From positions 8,059,501 through 8,123,500 of the forward strand of contig NZ_JADOUF010000001.1 of NCBI RefSeq assembly GCF_015751905.1: a DNA stretch of 64,000 nucleotides, in the 5' to 3' direction. A program made the translations under genes and the position numbers. Source of the stretch: Longispora fulva. GTDB taxonomy: Bacteria; Actinomycetota; Actinomycetes; Mycobacteriales; Micromonosporaceae. Numbering within the stretch: the first letter of the stretch is position 1; every line of letters begins with the position of its first letter. Positions 57,380 through 64,000 of this stretch are shown here, in pieces. A model generated the notes under the pieces. That model was not told the DNA's origin and ran no database searches. It saw only the letters and a program-made list of their open reading frames with translations.

Positions 57380-58930
57380 TCAGGGGATCAGGACCCCCGG
57401 GTTCAGGATCCCGGTCGGGTCCAGGGTGGACTTGACCGCCCGGAGCACGGCCACGCCCAGCGGCCCGACCTCGTCGGCGTACCACGGCTTGTGGTCCCGG
57501 CCGATCGCGTGGTGGTGGGTGATCGTCGCCCCGGCCGCCGCGAGCGCGTCGCTGGCCGCCCGCTTGGCCGCGTCCCACTGGGCGAGCGGGTCGGGGCCCT
57601 GCGCGGCGGTGACCGTGAAGTACAGCGAGGCGCCGGTCGGGTACACGTGCGAGATGTGGCACAGCACCAGCGGCGGGGTGTCCTGTTCCACGAGCGCGTC
57701 GACGAGGGCCTCGCGGACCGTCTCGTACACCGTCGGCAGGGTCGACCAGAAGCCGGCTGTCTCCAGGGTCTCCACCAGCGCGCCGGCGTCGAGCAGCGCG
57801 TCGCGCAGGTACGGCGCCGCGAACCGGCCGGCCGCCCACGCGTCGCCCGGCCCGGTGCCGAGCGGCTCGCCGCCGAGCGCCCGCAGCCGGTCGGCGGCGA
57901 GGGACTGGCGGGCCGCGACGTCGTCGGCGGTCCCCTCGAAGCCGATCAGCAGCTGACAGCCGCCGGCCCCCGAGCCGAGAGCGCCGGGCCGGGACAGGCC
58001 GATCGCCGTCTCGTACTCGTCGGACAGCCGCAGCACCGTGGGGGCCGGGCCGTCCTGGGCGACCGCGCGCATCGCCGCCGTGCCCTCGGAGAAGTCCTCG
58101 AAGGTCCACGCCTCGTAGTGCCTGACCTCCGGCACGGGGCGGATCCGCACCGTGAGCTCCGTGAGGATGCCGAACGCGCCCTCGGAGCCGAGCAACAGCT
58201 GGCGCAGGTCCGGGCCGGCCGCCGAGCGCGGGGCCCGGCCGGCCTCGATCGTGCCCGTGGGGGTGGCCGCCCTCAGGGCGACGACCAGCTCGTCGAACCG
58301 GCCGTAGCCGGCGGAGGACTGGCCACTGGACCGGGTCGCGGCGAACCCGCCCAGCGTCGCGTACTCGAAGCTCTGCGGGAAGTGGCCCAGCGTGAAGCCG
58401 TGTTCGGCGAGCAGCCGCTCGGCCTCCGGCCCCCGGACGCCCGGCTCGAACGTCGCGGTCCGCGACACCGGGTCCAGGCTGACCAGGCGGCTCATCCGGG
58501 ACAGGTCGACGGCGAGCACGCCGGCGAAGCCCTCGCGGTCGGCGACCAGGCCGCCCACCACGGAGGTGCCGCCCCCGAAGGGCACGACCGCGAGGCGGTG
58601 CTCGACGGCGACGGCCAGCAGGTCCAGCACCCCCTGGTGGGAGTCGGGCCGGGCCACGGCGTCGGGTGCGTCGGCGGCGTCGCCGGACCGGATCCGGAGC
58701 AGGTCCGGGGTCGACTTTCCGCGCAGGTGGGAAAGCCGGTCGGCGTGGGATGTGCTCACGTCGCCGAGCAGGGCGAGCACATCCGCCGGGATCCGGCAGG
58801 GCTCCAGCGGCAGGTCGGCGGGGATCGGCGCCCCGGGAGCCTCGACGCCCAGCGCCTGGCCGAGCAGGCCCCGGATGGAGTCGGACAGGGTCGCCGCGCG
58901 GTCCGGGTCGCCCCAGCCGCCCCAACGCAT
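57380..58930 (-). CDS. ADHAP-synthase-like FAD oxidoreductase
   Basis: 516 residues of the VAO/PCMH FAD family, close to alkyldihydroxyacetonephosphate synthases. The FAD-binding segment is VPFGGGTSVVGG; the C-terminal HHHAIGRDH matches the His-rich catalytic motif of ADHAP synthase. It may form or cleave an ether or oxidise a D-hydroxy acid; GlpD nearby handles glycerol-3-phosphate/DHAP, which fits ether-lipid chemistry. ATG 58930 suits a short leader; the ATG at 58942 would add four residues. Confidence 0.85.
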   Translation of the reverse strand: MRWGGWGDPDRAATLSDSIRGLLGQALGVEAPGAPIPADLPLEPCRIPADVLALLGDVSTSHADRLSHLRGKSTPDLLRIRSGDAADAPDAVARPDSHQGVLDLLAVAVEHRLAVVPFGGGTSVVGGLVADREGFAGVLAVDLSRMSRLVSLDPVSRTATFEPGVRGPEAERLLAEHGFTLGHFPQSFEYATLGGFAATRSSGQSSAGYGRFDELVVALRAATPTGTIEAGRAPRSAAGPDLRQLLLGSEGAFGILTELTVRIRPVPEVRHYEAWTFEDFSEGTAAMRAVAQDGPAPTVLRLSDEYETAIGLSRPGALGSGAGGCQLLIGFEGTADDVAARQSLAADRLRALGGEPLGTGPGDAWAAGRFAAPYLRDALLDAGALVETLETAGFWSTLPTVYETVREALVDALVEQDTPPLVLCHISHVYPTGASLYFTVTAAQGPDPLAQWDAAKRAASDALAAAGATITHHHAIGRDHKPWYADEVGPLGVAVLRAVKSTLDPTGILNPGVLIP

Positions 58931-58942
58931 GGTCGTATTCAT

Positions 58943-58959
58943 GAGTTACACTGTGACAC
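58943..58959. promoter_or_regulatory. Compact divergent promoter-operator
   Basis: Only 17 bp separate the outermost start codons. It holds GTTACA-C-TGTGAC, an imperfect inverted repeat, and TACACT on the plus strand, 8 nt before the tetR ATG. TetR bound here would cover both start sites. Confidence 0.5.
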
Positions 58960-59544
58960 ATGACGTCCAGTCGTAACAACCCGACCCGCGCGGACGAGGA
59001 CCTCCTTCTCGACGCCGCGCGCGACCGGATCACCGCCGTCGGCCTGCGCCGGGCCACCCTGACCGACATCGCGCGGCGTGCCGGGGTGTCCCGGATGACC
59101 ATCTACCGGCGGTGGCCGGACATGGCGGCCCTGGTCGGCGACGTGATGACCCGCGAGTGGGTCGGCCTGATCGGCGCGGTCGGCGCGGCCGCGACCGGGG
59201 CGCACACCCGCGAGCGCCTGGTCACCGGCGTCGTCGAGGGGGTGCGCACGATGCGCGAGCACCCGATGTTCCGCCGGATCGTCGACCTCGACCCCGAGGT
59301 CCTGCTGCCCTACCTCGTGGACCGGCGCGGCGCGAGCCAGGACGCGATGCTCGCCCAGATCTCCGCCGGCGTCGTCGCAGGCCAGGCCGACGGCTCGGTC
59401 CGGGCCGGCGACGTGGCGGTCCTGGCCCAGTCGGTGCTGCTCACGCTCCAGTCGTTCGCGCTGTCAGCGCCCATCATGGGCGGGTCCATCGCCGCGCTCG
59501 ACGCGGAGCTGGCGACCCTCCTCGACCGGTACCTGGCGCCGTGA
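58960..59544 (+). CDS. TetR-family regulator
   Basis: 194 residues with TetR HTH (about 15-60; LTDIARRAGVSRMTIYRRWP) and a helical ligand domain. No ribosome site; leaderless start from TACACT. It overlaps glpD by 4 bp (GTGA) and is divergent from the ADHAP-synthase-like gene, so it probably represses both units. Confidence 0.9.
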   Translation: MTSSRNNPTRADEDLLLDAARDRITAVGLRRATLTDIARRAGVSRMTIYRRWPDMAALVGDVMTREWVGLIGAVGAAATGAHTRERLVTGVVEGVRTMREHPMFRRIVDLDPEVLLPYLVDRRGASQDAMLAQISAGVVAGQADGSVRAGDVAVLAQSVLLTLQSFALSAPIMGGSIAALDAELATLLDRYLAP

Positions 59545-61049
59545 ACACCTCGCTGAACCGGGCCCGGCGGGCGGCGGAGCTCGCGGCCCTCGACGAGGTG
59601 GACGTCCTCGTCGTCGGGCTCGGGGCGACCGGGGCCGGAGCCGCCCTCGACGCCGCCTCCCGGGGGCTGCGGGTCGCGGCCGTCGACACCCACGACCTCG
59701 CTTTCGGTACGAGCCGGTGGAGCTCCAAGATGATCCACGGCGGCCTGCGGTACCTGGCCCAGGGCCAGCTCGGCGTCGCCTACGAGAGCGCCGTCGAACG
59801 CGGCACCCTGCTCACCACCACCGCCCCGCACCTGGTGCGGCCGCAGCCGTTCGTGCTGCCGCTCACCCCGGACGTGAGCGCCGGCAAGGCCGCCGTCACC
59901 CGGATCGGCCTGGGGCTCGGCGACGGGCTGCGCCTGCTCGCCGGCACCCCGGGCCGGGTGCTGCCCCCGCCCCGGCGGATTTCCGTCGCCGAGACCCTGC
60001 GGCTCGCCCCCGGGCTGCGGGCCGAGGGGCTGCGCGGCGGCCTGCGGCACTGGGACGGCCACGTTGTCGATGACGCCCGGCTCGTCGTCGCCCTCGCCCG
60101 CACCGCCGCCGGGCGCGGCGCGTCGATCCTCACCCGGTGCCGGGCGCTGTCCCTCGGCCCGGTGTCCGTGCTCCGCGACGAACTCACCGGCGACACCTTC
60201 GAGGTCCGGGCCCGCGCGGTGATCAACGCCGCCGGGGTCTGGGCCGGCCAGCTCGACCCGACGCTGCGGCTGCGGCCATCGCGCGGCGCGCACCTCGTCC
60301 TGCCGTCGGCGCTGCTGGGCGACCCGACGGCCGCGCTGAACATCCCGGTGCCCGGCGAGCGGTCCCGGTATGTGCTGGTGCTGCCCCAGGGCGACGGCCG
60401 CACGTACGTGGGCCTCACCGACGTGCCCGTCGACGGCGACCCGCCGGACGTGCCGGTGCCCTCCGCCGAGGAGGTGGCGTTCCTGCTCGACGCCGTCCGG
60501 GCGGTGTTCGCCACCCCGATCGGCGAGACGGACGTGATCGGCGCGTTCGCCGGGCTCCGGCCCCTGCTCGCCGCCGACGGGCGCACCGCTGACCTGTCCC
60601 GCCGGCACGCCGTCCGGGTGTCGCCGAGCGGGGCGGTGACGATCGTGGGCGGGAAGCTGACCACGTACCGGCGGATGGCCGCCGACGCCGTCGACCGGGC
60701 TGTGGGGCTCGCCGGGCTGCGGTGCGGGCCGTGCGTGACCCGCCGGCTGCCCCTGGTGGGGGCGGGAAACCCGGATGACGGGTACGACGTCGGTGCCGGT
60801 GCCGCCGACCCGTCGGTCCCCGCCCGGCTCGTGGCCCGGTACGGCACCGAGGCCGCGCTGCTGGCCAGGGGCGACCTGACCCCGGTCGCGCCAGGCAGCG
60901 ACGTGACCCGGGCGGAGCTGGACTGGGGGGTCCGGCACGAGGGCGCCCTCGACGAGGGCGACCTGCTGGACCGGCGGACCCGGATCGGGCTGGTGGACGG
61001 GGACCGGGCGGCGGCGCTCCCGGCGGCCCGGGCGGCGCTGGCAGCCTGA
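59541..61049 (+). CDS. glpD: Glycerol-3-phosphate dehydrogenase (FAD)
   Basis: 502 residues. N-terminal FAD motif VLVVGLGATGAGAALDAASRG, the GlpD signature SRWSSKMIHGGLRYL and a shortened C-terminal domain (about 385-500). It oxidises sn-glycerol-3-phosphate to DHAP, feeding electrons to quinones. GTG overlap with tetR. In context DHAP supply to the ADHAP-synthase-like enzyme is plausible. Confidence 0.9.
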   Translation: MNTSLNRARRAAELAALDEVDVLVVGLGATGAGAALDAASRGLRVAAVDTHDLAFGTSRWSSKMIHGGLRYLAQGQLGVAYESAVERGTLLTTTAPHLVRPQPFVLPLTPDVSAGKAAVTRIGLGLGDGLRLLAGTPGRVLPPPRRISVAETLRLAPGLRAEGLRGGLRHWDGHVVDDARLVVALARTAAGRGASILTRCRALSLGPVSVLRDELTGDTFEVRARAVINAAGVWAGQLDPTLRLRPSRGAHLVLPSALLGDPTAALNIPVPGERSRYVLVLPQGDGRTYVGLTDVPVDGDPPDVPVPSAEEVAFLLDAVRAVFATPIGETDVIGAFAGLRPLLAADGRTADLSRRHAVRVSPSGAVTIVGGKLTTYRRMAADAVDRAVGLAGLRCGPCVTRRLPLVGAGNPDDGYDVGAGAADPSVPARLVARYGTEAALLARGDLTPVAPGSDVTRAELDWGVRHEGALDEGDLLDRRTRIGLVDGDRAAALPAARAALAA

Positions 61050-61066
61050 CCCGGGCCCCGCTCCCG

Positions 61067-63742
61067 CTACGGCTCCAGGGCCACGCTGTCGTACACCGTG
61101 GTCGACAGGTCGTTGGGGTTGCTGTCGGCGTGACTGGTCAGCGCGACCGTGTACGCGTGCCCGGCGACGACCGGCGCGCTGATCCGGGTGAACGCCGACT
61201 GGGTCGCGCACGTCTTCGGCAGCACCGTCGTCGTCCCCCCGGTGGTGGTGTCCGTCAGGATCACCGTCGCCCAGTCCCACTGCACGGTGTCGGGGCAGGT
61301 CATCCGGTACCACACGGCGAGGGTCGCCGAACCGGTCGGCACCGTGAACGTCTGGGTCAGCGTCGAGTCGCTGTTGACCGCCCCGAGCTTCGCCGCGAAC
61401 GCGCCGGCCTGCACGGGGGAGCCGACCGCCGCGCCGGTGCCGGTCACCGACCAGCCGGCCAGGGTGCCGGTCTCGAAGCCGCCGTTGGTGAGCGTGCCGC
61501 CGCCCGTGGTCAGCGGTACCCGGTAGATCCCCCGGCCGAACGTCGCGGCGAACACGGCTCCGGTGCCGGCGTGGTACTCGAGGTCCGTCACCGGCGCCAG
61601 CGGCAACCCGCTGCCCAGCCGGGACCAGTTCCCGGACCGGCCGGCGGCCGTGAACACCCCGACGTCGGTGGCGGCGAGCAGGGTGTCCCCGGGCGCGACC
61701 ACGAGGTCGTTCACCGGAGCCGGCGGAAGGTTGCCGGTGATGTTCTGCCAGGTCGTACCCCCGTCGGCGGTCGTCAGGACCTGGGGGGCGTTGCTCCCGG
61801 AACGGTAGCCGGACAACGTCACGTAGGCGCGGGTCCCGTCGATCCTCACCCGGGAGACCCAGGGCTGGCCGGACAGGACGAGCCGCCAGGTGGCCCCGCT
61901 GTCGGCGCTGGTCCAGACCCGGCCGTCGTCGGTGCCGGCGTAGATCGCGGCCCCGCTGGCGGCGACCGTGGTCAGGGTGCCGAACGGGTAGTCGGGGTCC
62001 CGGCCGGGGCCGCCGGTCAGGTCGGGGCTGACCACGGTGAAGGACTGGCCGCCGTTCGTGGACCGGTTGAGCCGGTTGCCGCCGAAGTACACGGTGTTCG
62101 GGTTGTCGGAGGCGAACTCCATCGGCGTGAACCAGTTGTAGCGGGCCGACGTCGCGGCCCCCAGCGACTGCATCGACGTGCCGCCGTTCGTGGACCGGCC
62201 GCAGGAGCCGTTCTGCGAGCACGCGAACACGTTGTTGGCGTTGGTCGGGTTGATCAGGGTCTGCTCGCCGTCGCCGCCGTAGAAGGAGTTCCAGCCGGTG
62301 CCGCCCCAGGTGCGCAGCGAGCCGTTGTCCTGGGCGCCGCCGGAGATCCGGGTGGCGTCGGTGGCCGCGACCGCGACGCTGTAGAACTGGGTGAACGGCT
62401 GCACCGTGCCCTTGGTCCACCCGCCGCCGGAGTTGTCCGACCGGTACGCGCCGCCGTCGTTGCCCTCGTACACCCGGCCGGCCACCTTCGGGTCCCAGGC
62501 CATCGCGTGGTGGTCGGCGTGCAGGCCCGACGCGGACTTCCAGGAGCCGCCGCCGTTCGTCGACTCGCGCACGTCCACCCCGGGCACGAACACGTGCTGG
62601 GCGTTGGCCGGGTCGACCCACACCTTGCCGGTCCACCACAGCGAGCCCCCGGCGGCGGGCAGCGCCGTGGTCGCGAAGCTGGCGCCGTTGTCGGTGGAGG
62701 CGTAGAAGCCCTTCTCGCCGCCGAAGGGGCCGTATGTGGAGGTGACCACGTAGACCTTGCCGGTGCTCGCCACGCCCACGCCGATCCTGCCGAGCTGGGC
62801 GCTGGAGTCCAGCCCCACGGTGTCGCCGGGGCTCTTCGCCGTCACGTTGGCCAGCCGCGTCCAGGTGGCCCCGCCGTCGGTGGAGCGGTACAGGCCGGAG
62901 CCGGTGCCGCCGTACCTGCGCAGGTCGGGCTCGCGGAGCCGGTCCCACATCGTGGCGTAGACCCGGTTGTGGTCGCTCGGGTCCACGACGACGTCGACCG
63001 CGCCCGTGGTGCCGTTGGCCCCGGTGAGCACCCGCTGCCAGGTCGCGCCGGCGTCCGTGGAGCGGTAGACGCCCCGGTCGCCGCCCGACCGGAACAGGGA
63101 ACCGGTCGCGGCCACGAAGATCCGGGCCGGGTCGGTCGGGTCCACGCTGATCGCGCCGATCGTGGCCGAGGCGGGCAGGCCGACGTTGGTCCAGGTCACG
63201 CCCCGGTCGGTGGAGCGGTAGACGCCGTCGCCCTCGTACGTCATGCTGCCGCCGCCGGGGTTGGCCTCCCCGGTGCCGGCGTAGAGGGTCCCGTCGCCGG
63301 CCGCCGCGACCGCGCCGATCGCCTGGGGGTTGTCGGCCGGCCACAACGGCTGCCAGGTGCCGCCCTTGTCGGTGGAGCGCCAGACGCCGCCTGTGGCCGC
63401 GCCCAGGTAGACGGTGTCGGCGAGCGCGGGGTCCACGGCGAGCCCGGTCACCCGGCCGCCGACGTTGGTGGGGCCCTGGGTGGTCCAGGCCGGCCCGACC
63501 GTGGGGAGTGCCCGCGCCCGGGCGGCAGCCCGGAGCAGTGCCTGCCGGGGGAGGCCGTGTCCGGCGGAGGTGTCCTGTCTGGCCTTCCACTCGCCGGGGG
63601 CCTGCGGGCCGCACCACTGTTCGCAGTCTTCCTCTGCGAGGGTGTGGGCGGCCGGTGTGGCGGCGGCCGGGAGCGTTCCGGCGAAGGTCAGACCGCCGGC
63701 GAACAGGAGCAACGCGAGAATCCGACGCACCGGACACCTCAT
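61067..63742 (-). CDS. Secreted BNR/VPS10-type beta-propeller protein
   Basis: Up to 891 residues. Signal peptide about 1-30. Then ten or more BNR/sortilin repeats (SxDxGxTW: STDKGGTW, STDRGVTW, STDAGATW, STDGGATW) forming propellers, as in glycosyl-hydrolase-like sialidase and xyloglucanase folds, followed by a C-terminal carbohydrate-binding-like beta domain (about 740-891). Catalytic residues are not evident. ATG 63742 or GTG 63730 (GAGGTG upstream) may start it. Confidence 0.85.
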   Translation of the reverse strand: MRCPVRRILALLLFAGGLTFAGTLPAAATPAAHTLAEEDCEQWCGPQAPGEWKARQDTSAGHGLPRQALLRAAARARALPTVGPAWTTQGPTNVGGRVTGLAVDPALADTVYLGAATGGVWRSTDKGGTWQPLWPADNPQAIGAVAAAGDGTLYAGTGEANPGGGSMTYEGDGVYRSTDRGVTWTNVGLPASATIGAISVDPTDPARIFVAATGSLFRSGGDRGVYRSTDAGATWQRVLTGANGTTGAVDVVVDPSDHNRVYATMWDRLREPDLRRYGGTGSGLYRSTDGGATWTRLANVTAKSPGDTVGLDSSAQLGRIGVGVASTGKVYVVTSTYGPFGGEKGFYASTDNGASFATTALPAAGGSLWWTGKVWVDPANAQHVFVPGVDVRESTNGGGSWKSASGLHADHHAMAWDPKVAGRVYEGNDGGAYRSDNSGGGWTKGTVQPFTQFYSVAVAATDATRISGGAQDNGSLRTWGGTGWNSFYGGDGEQTLINPTNANNVFACSQNGSCGRSTNGGTSMQSLGAATSARYNWFTPMEFASDNPNTVYFGGNRLNRSTNGGQSFTVVSPDLTGGPGRDPDYPFGTLTTVAASGAAIYAGTDDGRVWTSADSGATWRLVLSGQPWVSRVRIDGTRAYVTLSGYRSGSNAPQVLTTADGGTTWQNITGNLPPAPVNDLVVAPGDTLLAATDVGVFTAAGRSGNWSRLGSGLPLAPVTDLEYHAGTGAVFAATFGRGIYRVPLTTGGGTLTNGGFETGTLAGWSVTGTGAAVGSPVQAGAFAAKLGAVNSDSTLTQTFTVPTGSATLAVWYRMTCPDTVQWDWATVILTDTTTGGTTTVLPKTCATQSAFTRISAPVVAGHAYTVALTSHADSNPNDLSTTVYDSVALEP

Positions 63743-63829
63743 CTCATAGAGATTCGTCGATGCGTGAGTATGTGAGGCCCCACCGGGCGAAATCAAGATG
63801 GTTGGCATGATCCGTGCGGAACCGGTCAC

Positions 63830-63857
63830 GGCCCGCCAAGGTCACCCCTGGCGGGCC
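63830..63857 (-). terminator. Hairpin terminator of the SGNH hydrolase gene
   Basis: GGCCCGCCA and TGGCGGGCC form a perfect 9-bp stem with a 10-nt loop, 7 bp after the stop codon at 63865. Confidence 0.75.
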
Positions 63858-63864
63858 GGCCGGA

Positions 63865-64000
63865 CTACCAGCCGAAGCCGGCGGCGTACGTCGTCTCCGC
63901 GAGCACCCGCTGGCCCTCGGCGTTCGGGTGGAAGTAGTCCCAGGTCGAGACCTGCGACAGCTGGAACGGGTAGTTGAACACCGCGTTGCCGTCGAACTTG
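63865..64000 (-). CDS. SGNH/GDSL hydrolase, C-terminal fragment
   Basis: Only the last 45 codons lie in the window; the gene runs off the right edge. The translation contains DYFHPNAEGQ, the block V Asp-x2-His of SGNH hydrolases, followed by a short C-terminus ending GFGW. Probably a secreted esterase or lipase, judging from the family; the rest cannot be seen. Confidence 0.75.
   Translation of the reverse strand, partial: KFDGNAVFNYPFQLSQVSTWDYFHPNAEGQRVLAETTYAAGFGW

Noticed and set aside
59310-63737. 1475-codon minus-strand frame across tetR, glpD and the BNR protein
   Set aside because: Out of frame with the real BNR gene and low-complexity; no family resemblance.
1-64000. tRNA, rRNA, insertion sequences, prophage and riboswitches
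   Set aside because: I found no cloverleaf, rRNA segment, transposase, integrase or known riboswitch core by reading; a tRNAscan/Infernal run would be decisive.

Overview
The window is very GC-rich, almost gapless DNA. It has many GTG starts, 4-bp ATGA/GTGA stop-start overlaps inside operons, and several genes with no Shine-Dalgarno sequence but a TANNNT box 6-9 nt before the start codon (leaderless mRNAs). These traits, together with a fabG-inhA-ferrochelatase operon, an NgcEFG-type GlcNAc importer without its own ATPase, a PucR regulator and extracellular contractile injection system (eCIS) genes of the Streptomyces type, point to a filamentous actinomycete. Micromonosporaceae is my best guess, not a proof. 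I recognise no rRNA, tRNA, insertion sequence, prophage or CRISPR array.

Layout, left to right. 1-5.8 kb: Xaa-Pro aminopeptidase; a TetR-regulated two-gene ABC/YhgE-Pip exporter whose ATPase has degenerate motifs; a small membrane protein. 5.8-11.3 kb: an overlapping four-gene operon for hydroxyproline-type catabolism (epimerase, DapA-family deaminase, iron-sulfur flavoprotein, DAO-type oxidase) next to an XRE-cupin regulator. 11.3-20.4 kb: asparagine synthetase, a two-component system, a metallo-beta-lactamase-fold hydrolase with a hot-dog thioesterase, PAP2 plus bluB, two PH-domain membrane proteins and a tiny Cys/His protein. 20.6-28.6 kb: MoxR-DUF58-VWA operon, then a 1632-residue cell-wall protein with ten DUF11-like repeats. 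28.6-33.1 kb: the fabG-inhA-ferrochelatase operon, an actinobacterial protein of unknown function and a pentapeptide-repeat protein. 33.2-42.2 kb: DUF3097, acyltransferase, C39-like protein, NfeD-SPFH pair, SpoU methyltransferase, PucR regulator, and a MarR-controlled quinone oxidoreductase.

42.3-48.4 kb is an amino-sugar locus: kinase, RpiR regulator, SIS protein, lipoprotein and two permeases. 48.4-50.7 kb holds a Nudix hydrolase and a divergent family-A DNA polymerase. 50.9-56.4 kb holds five eCIS-associated genes (COG1470-like membrane protein, LuxR regulator, DUF4255, AAA+ ATPase, DUF4157) with no sheath, tube, spike or baseplate gene beside them. This is the most intriguing part of the window. 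56.5-64 kb: MOSC protein, an ADHAP-synthase-like flavoenzyme divergent from a TetR-GlpD pair, a secreted BNR/VPS10 repeat protein, and the end of an SGNH hydrolase.

Non-coding structure is rich. Perfect hairpins separate many convergent genes. One terminator-like sequence family occurs twice (18.4 and 56.4 kb). A nested inverted-repeat element at 38.0-38.1 kb shares a 22-bp tag with a site at 10.7 kb. Three operator-like sites sit between the MarR gene and its divergent neighbour.
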